A stretch of 64,000 bases of DNA from the NCBI GenBank assembly GCA_005798335.1, contig SYJV01000533.1:1-64000 (forward strand). The letters run 5' to 3'. Shown here in pieces: positions 17,627-26,129 of this stretch. Position numbers and translations under genes: made by a program. A model generated the notes under the pieces. The model worked only from the letters and a program-made list of their open reading frames with translations, ran no database searches and was not told the DNA's origin. The DNA is from Planctomycetaceae bacterium. GTDB lineage: Bacteria; Planctomycetota; Planctomycetia; Pirellulales; Pirellulaceae. Within the stretch, counting starts at the first letter, position 1; each line of letters opens with the position of its first letter.

Positions 17627-20458
17627 CTAGTCGATGAAAATTAGTTCGTTGCTCATCAGTAAAACTTGCGATAGTTGTTCGAGCGAGCCCTGTTGTCGAA
17701 ACTCTCGGCAGGCAAGAATCTCTGGCTCAGTTGGCTCGCGTCCCAAGACTATCGTAAATAGCTGTTGCGTTTCTTGTTCCGAACTCACGGAACCAATTCG
17801 TTTGGCCAATGCGCTGGCTCGATCGAGCATGAACTGCGAATTCAACGCGAATAAGGCTTGCTGCGGTACAGTCGTCATCGGGCGGCGCGACGTTGAAGTA
17901 TCGGCGTTGGCGAAATCAAACGTTTGGACGATTGCAGGAATATTTTGACGCTCTACAAAACAATACACCGTTCGCCGATGGTTGCCTGGTTCGGTTATCA
18001 GCGGTGGACGGCCATACATCGTGTCGTCCAGTTCGCCACTTAGCGCCAACAGTGAATCGCGCATTTGTTCAAAGTCCAGACGACGGCGATTGGCCCGCCA
18101 CCAGAGTTCATTTGACGAATCGCCAGCAGCTTGCTTGGCCATTTGTTCAGAAGCAGCGAAACGCGAAGATCGCTGATACGATTGCGAGGAAACGATCAGT
18201 GTGTGCAGCGGCTTGGTGCGCCAACCAGTGCGAATCAAGTAATCGGCCAAGTAGTCGAGCAACTGGTGCTGGAGCGGGCGCTTGGTTTGTAATCCGAAAT
18301 CGCCGGGGCTCTCCACTAGTGGCTCACCAAAATGATGCATCCAAACTCGATTCACCCATACTCGCGCGGTCAATGGGTTCTGGGAATTTGCGATCATGGT
18401 AGCCAGATTCAACCGTCCGCCTCCATCGGTAAATTGCGGGCGCTCGCCAGTCGAAAGAGCCGCCAGAAACCGACGCGGCACCGGCGCTCCGCGCGAGCTG
18501 GGATCGCCTCGTTGAAAGATCACTGGATCACACAAGACTTCCGCGTCGTGGACCACCATCGCACGCGGCGCGGCATGCTTGTGTGTGACTGCAATTGCAT
18601 CCAGCTCTCTGACCAATTCACGATACTTGTCACCCGGTTGACGCGACAAGTACGCGGCGATGTCTCGCTTGGGAAACCACAAAGGACCATCGCGCGAAAC
18701 CAGCAGCGCCACAAGCGGATCGTCAACCTCGACCGAGCCGTCGGCGGAAGTCTTGCCGACTAGCGAGGGAGCTGCTTTGGCCCACGCATTGTGGACGATC
18801 GTGCCATAGACTCTCGCGATATCCGCGCGACTACGCGGTCGCGCGGCGACCAACCCTTCGATGATACGAGTGTCGACACCCCGAGCCTTCCAGTCGTTGG
18901 GCCGCATCTCAAGAGCTGGGACCGCACTTTGTTCGGGCGGCGACTGGACTTCTTCAGTCTGCGATTGACTGACCGTGCTCGTAAGATTCGTGGTAGGCTT
19001 GGCTTGGCGAAGTTGGGCAGGATCCGCCGATTGGCCAGCCGAACGCATTAGATCGTGCCACGGACCAAAAATTGGATCGTCGGGAAAAGCTCGGCGCGCG
19101 ATTAATTCCCTCCATCGTTTAGTAATCTGAGGACGCAGTTGATCGGGAATTAACGAGAGAAAGAAGATCGTAGTCTCGGCCACATCCGGCTCGGTAGTGG
19201 CGACCTTGATCAAGTAGTCAGGTGTTTGCTTGCGGGCAATTTCCAAAGTGGATTCATAATGCTTCTGCTGTTGGTCGTAAACCTCGTCCAGCTTAGCCTT
19301 AAACTCTTTTTCGAACGCTTGTCCGCCCGCAGTAACTGGAGCGATGCGAGGTCGATCGTAGGGTTCGATAGAGCTTGCAAAGACGCCGTAAAGGGAATAG
19401 TAATCTGCTGTGGGAATGGGATCGAATTTGTGGTCATGGCAACGAGCGCAACCGATGGTCAAACCGAGCAGTCCGCGCGCGACGACATCGATTTGGTCGT
19501 CAATGATATCGTGCCGGTTGTTATCAAACATGCGGCCCAAAGTCAAAAAACCTAGCGCGGCCAGTTCTGGCGCATTGGGCGGCAAGCCCATGCGATCAGC
19601 GGCCAATTGTTCGCCGATGAATCGGTCGAAGGGCTTGTCCTCATTAAACGAGCGTATGACATAGTCTCGATAAGTGTGCGCAAACGGACGCACGCGTGCA
19701 TCGCCATACATGAGCACACCGTCTTTTGCATCGGAGTATCTGGCTACGTCCAACCAGTGCCTGCCCCAGCGTTCACCGTAGCGCGGTGAGGCGAGCAAAT
19801 CTTCCACCAAGCGCGGGAAGTCATCCGGCGAAGTGGCCAACTGCTTGGCTGTCGGCGGTAAGCCAATCAAGTCGAGTACCGTGCGCCGAATGAGTGTACG
19901 ATGATCGGCAGGTTCCGTCGCAACGAATCCGCGCTCTTTAAGTTTCTGGTCGATGAGATAATCGATCGGATGAACATTGAGCGCAATTGTTGGCGCATTG
20001 ACGGGTTGAAATGCCCAGTGATCGCGCGCGGCGACGTCGATCTCGGTGACTATTTTCTCACCGCTGCGCGGATCGGGCGCGCCTTGCCGAATCCATGTTA
20101 CGATGTCCTCGATTTCGGAGTCCGCTAACTTCCCACCGGCCTCTTGCGGTGGCATGCTGAGTTTTGCGTCCCGATACGAAATCGCTCGGATCAGTAAACT
20201 GGCCGATGGATCCCCCGGCACGATTGCAGGCCCCCGTTCACCGCCCCGCTCCCAACCGTGTTTGGAGTCCAATCGCAGCTTGGCGGACGCCTCATCAGGC
20301 CCATGACACGAGTAACAACGATTGGCCAGCAGTGGGCGAATACGATTCTCGAAAAATCGCTGTCCCTGATCTTGCTCAGCGTGTGCAAGCTGGCTCGCTG
20401 CGCAAATCCAAGCAAACAGATAAAAGGAAACCCGTAATTTGCAGTGCAGCAATGGCAT
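17627..20458 (-). CDS. Planctomycete PSCyt1-DUF1549 (PSCyt2)-DUF1553 (PSD1) protein
   Basis: 943 aa from the ATG at 20458, chosen over the ORF start at 20518 because it puts the signal peptide (MPLLHCKLRVSFYLFAWICA...) at the N-terminus. Domain order: a PSCyt1 cytochrome-like domain with the haem motif CYSCHG and EASAKLRLDS; DUF1549 with RRTVLDLIGLPPT, RHWLDVARYSDA and CARCHDHKFDPI (a second CxxCH); then a low-complexity insert and DUF1553 (NPLTARVWVNRVWMHHFG, DYLADYLIRTGW, RRPMTTVPQQALFALNS). It is probably a periplasmic haem protein. Gene pairs of this type with DUF1501 are a planctomycete hallmark and have been suggested to act in polysaccharide use, but the biochemistry is unsettled. Confidence 0.93.
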   Translation of the reverse strand: MPLLHCKLRVSFYLFAWICAASQLAHAEQDQGQRFFENRIRPLLANRCYSCHGPDEASAKLRLDSKHGWERGGERGPAIVPGDPSASLLIRAISYRDAKLSMPPQEAGGKLADSEIEDIVTWIRQGAPDPRSGEKIVTEIDVAARDHWAFQPVNAPTIALNVHPIDYLIDQKLKERGFVATEPADHRTLIRRTVLDLIGLPPTAKQLATSPDDFPRLVEDLLASPRYGERWGRHWLDVARYSDAKDGVLMYGDARVRPFAHTYRDYVIRSFNEDKPFDRFIGEQLAADRMGLPPNAPELAALGFLTLGRMFDNNRHDIIDDQIDVVARGLLGLTIGCARCHDHKFDPIPTADYYSLYGVFASSIEPYDRPRIAPVTAGGQAFEKEFKAKLDEVYDQQQKHYESTLEIARKQTPDYLIKVATTEPDVAETTIFFLSLIPDQLRPQITKRWRELIARRAFPDDPIFGPWHDLMRSAGQSADPAQLRQAKPTTNLTSTVSQSQTEEVQSPPEQSAVPALEMRPNDWKARGVDTRIIEGLVAARPRSRADIARVYGTIVHNAWAKAAPSLVGKTSADGSVEVDDPLVALLVSRDGPLWFPKRDIAAYLSRQPGDKYRELVRELDAIAVTHKHAAPRAMVVHDAEVLCDPVIFQRGDPSSRGAPVPRRFLAALSTGERPQFTDGGGRLNLATMIANSQNPLTARVWVNRVWMHHFGEPLVESPGDFGLQTKRPLQHQLLDYLADYLIRTGWRTKPLHTLIVSSQSYQRSSRFAASEQMAKQAAGDSSNELWWRANRRRLDFEQMRDSLLALSGELDDTMYGRPPLITEPGNHRRTVYCFVERQNIPAIVQTFDFANADTSTSRRPMTTVPQQALFALNSQFMLDRASALAKRIGSVSSEQETQQLFTIVLGREPTEPEILACREFRQQGSLEQLSQVLLMSNELIFID

Positions 20459-20527
20459 GGTACTGGATATTTCTGGTACGGAGAAACGAGAAATAGATTC
20501 GATCAGGCGGGCAAGCAAAACGCAAAG

Positions 20528-21175
20528 TCAATCGAAGGGAGGAATGAAAATCCTAACACCAATATTTGTGCTGGTGCAGGAGAACTCAATTTTCACGTTT
20601 CCCTGGCACAACGCATTCAGTCCAAGGATCGGTAACAAAGTGCCATTTACGTCCATCGTATCGCCCGTCATTAAAGCGGAACGTTCAATCTCCGAAAAAT
20701 GCCTATTCCATTTCGCATAACTGATGTGCTTGCCAATTAGCGGCCTCTGGTTCAAGAATACGTCGATTCCTTTGTTACCCAAAGGTAGCCGATAGCTGTC
20801 ACGTGTTCCAGCTTGACCGTTTTCAACTCGTAGCCAAACATCCGCCAGTAATGTCGGTACCAGCGCACAGCCATCCAACCTCTGAATACGTCGAGGACTC
20901 TCTGGGTTAAACATCCATTTTCTTTCGTCGAGGCCGGATGCGCGTAAGTGAGATTCTCTCAACGTTAACGTCGAATTGCTGCCGGTATCTATTATCGCCG
21001 GAAATCGAGGCGTTTCGGAAGGCAATTCCGATCGTTCATTGGACGGAAGATACTGAGGCAACGGGCGAAGCGAAACCCAAACAATCGTTTGATACGGTCG
21101 AAGAACATATTCTTCGCCGTCGTGAACAACTTTCCGGAGTAGATTTGCACCAAATGTAAGTTCATCAAAAAGCAT
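20528..21175 (-). CDS. Retropepsin-like (DTGS motif) hypothetical protein
   Basis: 215 aa from the ATG at 21175, 7 nt after the receiver gene stop; a longer ORF start at 21229 overlaps that gene. The segment FPAIIDTGSNSTLTLRESHL fits the Asp-Thr-Gly active-site loop of aspartic proteases, and the C-terminal LPILGLNALCQGNVKIEF fits the hydrophobic-hydrophobic-Gly plus LGxxxL pattern of single-domain retropepsin-like proteins. If so it would work as a homodimer. No signal peptide is seen. Close spacing suggests cotranscription with the receiver gene. Protease activity is inferred from the motif only. Confidence 0.6.
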   Translation of the reverse strand: MLFDELTFGANLLRKVVHDGEEYVLRPYQTIVWVSLRPLPQYLPSNERSELPSETPRFPAIIDTGSNSTLTLRESHLRASGLDERKWMFNPESPRRIQRLDGCALVPTLLADVWLRVENGQAGTRDSYRLPLGNKGIDVFLNQRPLIGKHISYAKWNRHFSEIERSALMTGDTMDVNGTLLPILGLNALCQGNVKIEFSCTSTNIGVRIFIPPFD

Positions 21176-21182
21176 TGCGCAT

Positions 21183-21791
21183 TTATCTTGTGATCGGGAA
21201 CCAGGCATCGCTAATGCTAATCTCGTCATCGTCGGGCGTCACACTGGCCACTACAAATTGATCGGACGAAAGGGACTTTTCACATTTTTCAATCAAGGTT
21301 AAATCGTTGTCCGATACGCCACATCGACCATCGCGGGTATATGCGACCCACTTGCCGAGCATGGAGCTATCGCGCAGTAACAAGGGCAAGTCGTCCCGAA
21401 ATCGTCGCTCCGCGGCCAGATAGTCATTGTTGGCAGAGACAAGGAAATCGGCGTATGAATCGCCTTTTTGGTAACAACCGCTAGCACCAACTCGTGCAGC
21501 CGCCTTCTTGTCATCCGACGTCAATCGACCGCAATGTACTGCGACCAACACGCTCGGACGGATCGAAAGAAACTCTTTCACGTGGGAAAAGTCACTTCGA
21601 TTGCATCGATCAGTTACCACACCCACAATTGAGGTGTCGTTCTGGAGGCATTTCACAGCAGATTCAATCGGATCATCAGCCGAGACCAACAACGAACGCA
21701 ATCCGAATTTCGACCAGACATAGCCTTGTTCGGCAACCGATGGAAGATCGCTAGGAACATCGTCAACAAATAGAATTGTCTTGTTCGCCAT
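21183..21791 (-). CDS. Response-regulator receiver protein with unknown C-terminal part
   Basis: 202 aa from the ATG at 21791. The N-terminal 120 residues read as a receiver: TILFVDDVPSD (acidic pocket), GVVTDR (probable phospho-acceptor Asp), VLVAVHCG (Thr/Ser position) and GCYQKGD (conserved Lys). The remaining ~80 residues are helical with no recognisable output domain. Its start lies 2 nt after the stop of a histidine-kinase remnant, so it was probably once the cognate regulator of that kinase and has lost its partner. Downstream is the DTGS protein. Confidence 0.72.
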   Translation of the reverse strand: MANKTILFVDDVPSDLPSVAEQGYVWSKFGLRSLLVSADDPIESAVKCLQNDTSIVGVVTDRCNRSDFSHVKEFLSIRPSVLVAVHCGRLTSDDKKAAARVGASGCYQKGDSYADFLVSANNDYLAAERRFRDDLPLLLRDSSMLGKWVAYTRDGRCGVSDNDLTLIEKCEKSLSSDQFVVASVTPDDDEISISDAWFPITR

Positions 21792-21793
21792 AA

Positions 21794-21990
21794 TCAAATT
21801 GCCTCCGCGACCGGAAGTTGCAGAGTCACCTGGAAGAACTTCCCATACTCACTGTCTGCCCTAACTTTACCATAATGCTTGAGGATAATCCACTTGACAA
21901 GAAACGCCCAAACCCAACTTCTTTTCCATTTGTAGTAGACGGAGGAATCATTCGCTCGTTGAGAAGTTTCAGCAACGAAGTTGGAGCCCA
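21794..21990 (-). pseudogene. Remnant of a histidine kinase C-terminus (frameshifted)
   Basis: Translating the minus strand just before the receiver gene gives KWIILKHYGKVRADSEYGK, then FFQVTLQLPVAEAI and a stop. This is the typical end of a HATPase_c domain: the helix after the G2 box, then the x-S-E-x-G-x-G/K-T-x-F strand. The G2-like segment (NGKEVGFGRF) lies just upstream in a different frame, so at least one indel is present. Nothing of the HisKA or sensor region remains; the sequence runs straight into the 179-bp repeats. The identity is inferred from the pattern, with no alignment run. Confidence 0.6.
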
Positions 21991-21991
21991 G

Positions 21992-22471
21992 CCATTGGGC
22001 CTATTCCTTTGCCAGCATTCTCTTGCCATTCACGATAGTTTCCTTGGCAATGGAATGAGGGTAGAGGAATGGCAAGGTTTTCGTTTCGGCAAGAGCCTCG
22101 ACCTTTTACTTCTCATGCCGCTTGTCGTCTTCCAGAACCAAAGCGACTTTTTTGTGAACGCCAAGCGCGGCCATTGGGCCTATTCCTTTGCCAGCATTCT
22201 CTTGCCATTCACGATAGTTTCCTTGGCAATGGAATGAGGGCAGAGGAATCGTGAGGTTTTCGTTTCGGCAAGAGCCTCGACCTTCCACTTCTCATGCCGC
22301 TTGTCGTCTTCCAGAACCAATGCGACTTTTTTGGGAACGCCAATCGCGGCCATTGGGCCTATTCCTTTGCCAGCATTCTCTTGCCATTCACGATAGTTTC
22401 CTTGGCAATGGAATGAGGGCAGAGGAATCCCGAGGTTTTCGTTTCGGCAAGAGCCTCGACCTTCCACTTCT
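21992..22471. repeat. 179-bp tandem repeat, about 2.7 copies
   Basis: The block CCATTGGGCCTATTCCTTTG begins at 21992, 22171 and 22350, giving an exact 179-bp period twice. Copies differ by scattered substitutions. The array starts at the end of the kinase remnant and stops precisely at the cobA-hemD stop codon, where the last copy is truncated. On the minus strand one unit equals a 57-codon ORF with stop (174 nt) plus a 5-nt spacer. The copy at 22001-22174 has a stop where the others read Trp, so not all copies are intact. Confidence 0.92.
22180..22353 (-). CDS. Possible 57-aa ORF forming one unit of the 179-bp repeat
   Basis: Starts ATGGCCGCGATTGG and encodes MAAIGVPKKVALVLEDDKRH plus a 37-residue charged tail ending KRMLAKE. 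The preceding repeat copy supplies AAAGGA nine nt before the ATG, overlapping that copy's own stop region. The neighbouring unit (22001-22174) carries an internal stop at residue 23, and the unit nearest cobA-hemD lacks its first 20 codons. Translation is therefore possible but unproven; this may be a decayed duplicated gene fragment. No family recognised. Confidence 0.2.
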   Translation of the reverse strand: MAAIGVPKKVALVLEDDKRHEKWKVEALAETKTSRFLCPHSIAKETIVNGKRMLAKE

Positions 22472-24045
22472 CAGTGCCGTTTGGAGCGCACATATTCGAT
22501 CAGCGAACTTACTAATTGTTCGTCGGTCGGTTGTTGTGTTTGAATCGCTGCGGGCCAGCCGACGCATTCGAGTTGGTTGGAAATCTCGGGGCTAAAACTA
22601 ATCGGGCGAAGAGATTGAAAATAAGCCCGAAAAACCGTCGCACATGTTCTGGCGATCAGTGGACTGGTGATTGTGATCCACTGAATGCGATTTTTATCGA
22701 TTAACTCCAGAATGTGTGTGGGCACTTCGCCAACGGGTCGACTGCGATACGACACGACAGAGTCCACACGCGCACCTTTGTCAGACAGGCCGTCGACCAG
22801 CGCCGGTTGACTCTGATCAGCGAGAATCGACAACCACTGTTGACCAGCGATCGAAGTAGCAAGTTCGTTGACTAACCCCGCAGCCCCAAAATGTTGCGGA
22901 ACGATGTCGGCTCGCAGTCCGAATCGCAACAAGCGCTCAGCCGTTTTCGATCCAACCGCGGCAATCGTACAACCAGAAAAGACTCTCGCGTCCAAACTTA
23001 GCAGGGTGAGGCGATTAAAAAAGGCTTCCACTCCATTAGCGCTGGAAAAAGTGATGCCCGAGTAACATCCTTTAGATAGTCGATCGATACAATGATCGAG
23101 ATTGGAGAAATCATCGATAGGATCGATGCGAGTCATCGGTTGGCAATACACATCTGCACCCAGTGCGCGAAGCGATTCGGCAAGCTGATCTGCTTGCGAA
23201 ACGGGGCGCGTCACTAGTACGCCGACGCCTCGAAGGGGACGATTGGAGTACCAATCATATTGCTCTCCAAGTCCCGCGACTTGGCCAACAACAACAATAA
23301 TCGGCGGTCTCAGGCCGGCTCTGAGTCGCGCGGCGACCTCGCCTAACGAACAGCGAAACACTAATTGGTCTGACCACGAGCAGCGACGAATCACCGCTGC
23401 TGGCATGGAATCGGGCATACCTGCCTGAATCAATTGCTCTGTCCAATGTTCCGCAGAAGTAACGCCCATGTAAAAAACGAGCGTTCCTGGAAATTTGGCC
23501 AGCGAGATCCAATCGATCGGTTGTGGTGTTCCATCCTGCTGTTGGCCAGTGATGAAAGCAACTGCGGAAGCATGGTGGCGATGGGTTAAAGGTATTCCGA
23601 CGTAGCTTGCCGCCGCCAGGGCTGCGGTGATTCCAGGAACAACTTCAAATGGAATCCCGCAGTTGACCAACACTTCTAATTCGTCGGCAGTTCGCGCAAA
23701 AACTGCCGGATCGCCTCCTTTGAGCCGCACCACGTGCTTGCCTGCTTGGGCCAAATCGACTAAGCGAGCATTAATTTCGTCCTGGGTCCACATTTTCCCA
23801 GTACCATGTTTGCCGACCGACACCCACTCGGCTTGGGGTGCGTGCCGGAGTAGCTGTTCGTTTGCAAGCGCATCGTACAGGACAATATCAGCTTGACGAA
23901 GTAATTCCACGCCACGAATCGTGATCAATCCTGGATCACCTGGCCCGGCACCAACCAAGCTGACACGGCCCGACTTGTTGTGGGTAGAAGATGTTTTTGG
24001 GCCTAAAGAAAAAGGTGACTGGACAGAAAGTCTGTCATCGGGCAT
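22471..24045 (-). CDS. cobA-hemD: Fused uroporphyrinogen-III C-methyltransferase / uroporphyrinogen-III synthase
   Basis: 524 aa from the ATG at 24045 (TTGGAA upstream); the ORF track's GTG at 24084 has no SD. Residues about 25-270 are an SUMT domain: VGAGPGDPGLIT, VRLKGGDPAVFAR, VVPGITAALAAASYVGIPLTHR, GTLVFYMGV. Residues about 280-520 are a HemD-type synthase with GVLVTRPVSQADQLAESL. The fusion both closes hydroxymethylbilane to uroporphyrinogen III and methylates it to precorrin-2, feeding siroheme/B12. Fused forms are common in Gram-positives and planctomycetes. The gene is divergent from rpsT with a 59-nt gap. Confidence 0.93.
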   Translation of the reverse strand: MPDDRLSVQSPFSLGPKTSSTHNKSGRVSLVGAGPGDPGLITIRGVELLRQADIVLYDALANEQLLRHAPQAEWVSVGKHGTGKMWTQDEINARLVDLAQAGKHVVRLKGGDPAVFARTADELEVLVNCGIPFEVVPGITAALAAASYVGIPLTHRHHASAVAFITGQQQDGTPQPIDWISLAKFPGTLVFYMGVTSAEHWTEQLIQAGMPDSMPAAVIRRCSWSDQLVFRCSLGEVAARLRAGLRPPIIVVVGQVAGLGEQYDWYSNRPLRGVGVLVTRPVSQADQLAESLRALGADVYCQPMTRIDPIDDFSNLDHCIDRLSKGCYSGITFSSANGVEAFFNRLTLLSLDARVFSGCTIAAVGSKTAERLLRFGLRADIVPQHFGAAGLVNELATSIAGQQWLSILADQSQPALVDGLSDKGARVDSVVSYRSRPVGEVPTHILELIDKNRIQWITITSPLIARTCATVFRAYFQSLRPISFSPEISNQLECVGWPAAIQTQQPTDEQLVSSLIEYVRSKRH

Positions 24046-24104
24046 GATATGCGGTTCCAACAAGCGTCCAAAATGGTGGATCACTAGTGTACGAGATTTG
24101 ATGA

Positions 24105-24383
24105 ATGCCTAATACCAAGAGTGCCAAGAAACGTTGGCGAAAGAGTTTAGAACAGCGCGATCGCAATCGCGCCGAGAAATCGAAATTGCGTTCGATTATT
24201 CGCAAGGCTCGTGAGGCGGTTCGCGATGGCAAGATCGAGGATGCTCAAACGATCGTTCGCGAATCCGGCAGAATGCTTGATATTGCTGCGGCAAAAGGCG
24301 TGATTCACACGAACAAGTCATCGCGCCTGAAGAGTCGGTTGAGTCACATGATCGTGGCCGCGAAAGCTAAAGTGGCGTCATAA
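24105..24383 (+). CDS. rpsT: 30S ribosomal protein S20
   Basis: 92 aa, typical length. The opening MPNTKSAKKRWRKSLEQRDR and the Lys/Arg-rich helical composition with LDIAAAKGVIHTNKSSRLKS are diagnostic of bS20, which binds 16S rRNA in the body of the small subunit. Monocistronic, with a terminator-like hairpin 29 nt downstream. Confidence 0.97.
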   Translation: MPNTKSAKKRWRKSLEQRDRNRAEKSKLRSIIRKAREAVRDGKIEDAQTIVRESGRMLDIAAAKGVIHTNKSSRLKSRLSHMIVAAKAKVAS

Positions 24384-24411
24384 CCACTCCGATTCGTATC
24401 CCGAAAATCAA

Positions 24412-24448
24412 AAACCCGATGAATCCAAAAACTGGATACACCGGGTTT
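24412..24448 (+). terminator. Probable rho-independent terminator of rpsT
   Basis: AAACCCG...ATCC pairs with GGAT...CGGGTTT across an A-rich loop. It is followed by GTAGTTTTG, a weak T-tract. The position just after rpsT supports the call. Confidence 0.6.
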
Positions 24449-24510
24449 GTAGTTTTGCTAGCTGCCTTTGCATTTGATACTTGCACAAGCATTGAGGCCT
24501 AGTCAACATT

Positions 24511-24692
24511 CGGTCGCCTGGCGGAACCTCGTTTAACCCCAATACCGTTCAACGAACGTGGGATAAGCTTCCAGCGCTTCCAGCTTGTCAACCTGTAGCG
24601 GAGTTTCGCCATTGCATGCACAAGATATTGACAAGCTGGAAGCTTATCCCACGTTCGTTGAACGGTATGGAGTTAAACGAGGCGACCGAAGG
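24511..24692. mobile_element. MITE-like element family A, copy 1, with extra palindromic flanks
   Basis: The core at 24540-24670 (131 bp) begins CAATACCGTTCAACGAACGT and ends with its inverted form, with arms of about 45 bp. It matches copies at 48759 and 53969 but has a 9-bp insertion (CAGCGCTTC) in the left arm and a final TG changed to GG. Unlike the others, its flanks are inverted, not direct: CGGTCGCCT...CGTTTAAC on the left and GTTAAACGAGGCGACCG on the right. This suggests insertion into another palindromic repeat of the CGTTTAACCC type. No coding capacity and no transposase. Confidence 0.8.
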
Positions 24693-24710
24693 CGACGGAG
24701 TTGATTGACC

Positions 24711-26129
24711 TTAGAACGTGTAGTTTAAGCCCAAGTCGACGCCTTGCATCCAGAAGCTGCTTTCCTGGAAGTTGAACGCGGGACGATTTCCGGCGGTTCC
24801 TCCCAGGGCTTGCGAATAGTCGACTGTCGAATCGATTTGTCGACCGGCAAGTGCGACGTGCGACCAGTACATAAAGGTATAACCGCACGTCAGTTGCAAG
24901 TTACAGTCGACACTGTAACCTAACTTCGCGCCCAGCTCAGGCAAGAAAGCGAATTGATTTCTTTCCAGCGTACCGATGTTACTTTGCTGGGCGAGCACGC
25001 CGCCACGGTATGCGACGGTTCCCGGATTCGGCACTGGATTAGTTTGTACCGAGAAACCGTCGATGCGAACCGATTCGTGCATATTACCAAGACTTACTTT
25101 CAGCAGTGAAGTAAGCGACATGCGATTGCGATGGACGGTGGTTTGCAGGCCAAGATGACCGCCGTTAAATACGTTGTCTGCATCGAACAAGTCGAGCGTA
25201 CGCACTTGGGTGCCATCTGGAATCAGATTACCCGTAAATCGATCAATGGCATTGGCATTGATCGCGATCGAATCCTGTAGCCGATTGAAAGTATAACCAC
25301 CCAGGAAATCGACTCGATAGTCGCACGACCTTGCTACCAAGAATCGAGCAGAGCCTTCGGCACCAATCATGTCCAAGTCGCTCGTCGCAGTGACGCTACC
25401 GTCTGAGGCAGCAACCGCACCTTGGCGCAATGCTATCAAATAAGCGTCGTTCAGGTTTGTGTTAGTGTTATAGAAAGGAATTCCGATCGAAGGATTGCCG
25501 GTAGACGTGTTGGAATATTCCTCGCGTGCAGTGAAAATTCCGTAGGCTCTTCCGCCAATGCCGATCTTTTGGCAATCATCCAAATAGAATCCTGCGGCCA
25601 GACGAAAGCCAGGTAGCAATCCAGCCGAAATTCCATCGCCGCCCCCCAGTTGTGAAACAACTCCAGTGCTTCCAAGGGCGGGTGACACACCTTGCGGTGC
25701 GGTGGTTACCAGCGGCGGCGAATATCGCCGCTGCCCAAACCACAACAGGGATTCCGCTTCGAACCATCCCAAGCTGGACAGCGGTGCCGAGCTACACAAT
25801 TGGCTGGTTAGCGATCCACAGCTCGTCGAGCAACTCGCTGCTGTGGGCGCTACCGCGCTATAGCTAGGTGTATCAGGTGCATGGGGATGGTTACTGGATA
25901 CGTATCGCCCCTGCGACTTGAATTGCTGTGGTCGCTGATCGTCGTAGAGAGTCAATCGTCCAGTGGCATCATCGCTGCTTGGTCCGTCTCCGACGTGGCG
26001 AACGTTGGAAGCTCCGGATTGGCTGAGCACCGAGCCCATCCATGGTTGCGAATTATCCTGAGCATCGGACTGCTGCAAGCAAGTGGTGCTCGCAAGAGCT
26101 AAAGCCAATAGTACTTTTTTCATTTTCAT
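24711..26129 (-). CDS. BBP7-family outer-membrane beta-barrel protein
   Basis: 472 aa from the ATG at 26129, which places the signal peptide (MKMKKVLLALALASTTCLQQ...) at the N-terminus; the ORF start at 26225 adds an unrelated leader. After a low-complexity region with a short Cys pair, the conserved GWFEAESLLWFGQRR begins the barrel, followed by alternating Gly/aromatic strands (LLPGFRLAAGFYLDDCQKIG, SARFLVARSCDYRVDFLGGY) and a C-terminal aromatic strand (DLGLNYTF). The pattern fits the planctomycete BBP7 family (beta-barrel porin 7). It is presumably inserted in the outer membrane, with pore function inferred. Confidence 0.85.
   Translation of the reverse strand: MKMKKVLLALALASTTCLQQSDAQDNSQPWMGSVLSQSGASNVRHVGDGPSSDDATGRLTLYDDQRPQQFKSQGRYVSSNHPHAPDTPSYSAVAPTAASCSTSCGSLTSQLCSSAPLSSLGWFEAESLLWFGQRRYSPPLVTTAPQGVSPALGSTGVVSQLGGGDGISAGLLPGFRLAAGFYLDDCQKIGIGGRAYGIFTAREEYSNTSTGNPSIGIPFYNTNTNLNDAYLIALRQGAVAASDGSVTATSDLDMIGAEGSARFLVARSCDYRVDFLGGYTFNRLQDSIAINANAIDRFTGNLIPDGTQVRTLDLFDADNVFNGGHLGLQTTVHRNRMSLTSLLKVSLGNMHESVRIDGFSVQTNPVPNPGTVAYRGGVLAQQSNIGTLERNQFAFLPELGAKLGYSVDCNLQLTCGYTFMYWSHVALAGRQIDSTVDYSQALGGTAGNRPAFNFQESSFWMQGVDLGLNYTF

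Noticed and set aside
21818-22237. 139-aa plus-strand ORF across the kinase remnant and the 179-bp repeats
   Set aside because: The minus strand carries the kinase-like and repeat-ORF signals; the plus frame is a by-product and breaks the 179-bp unit.
21992-22471. CRISPR array hypothesis for the 179-bp repeats
   Set aside because: The unit is long, directly tandem with no variable spacers, and there are no cas genes in the window.
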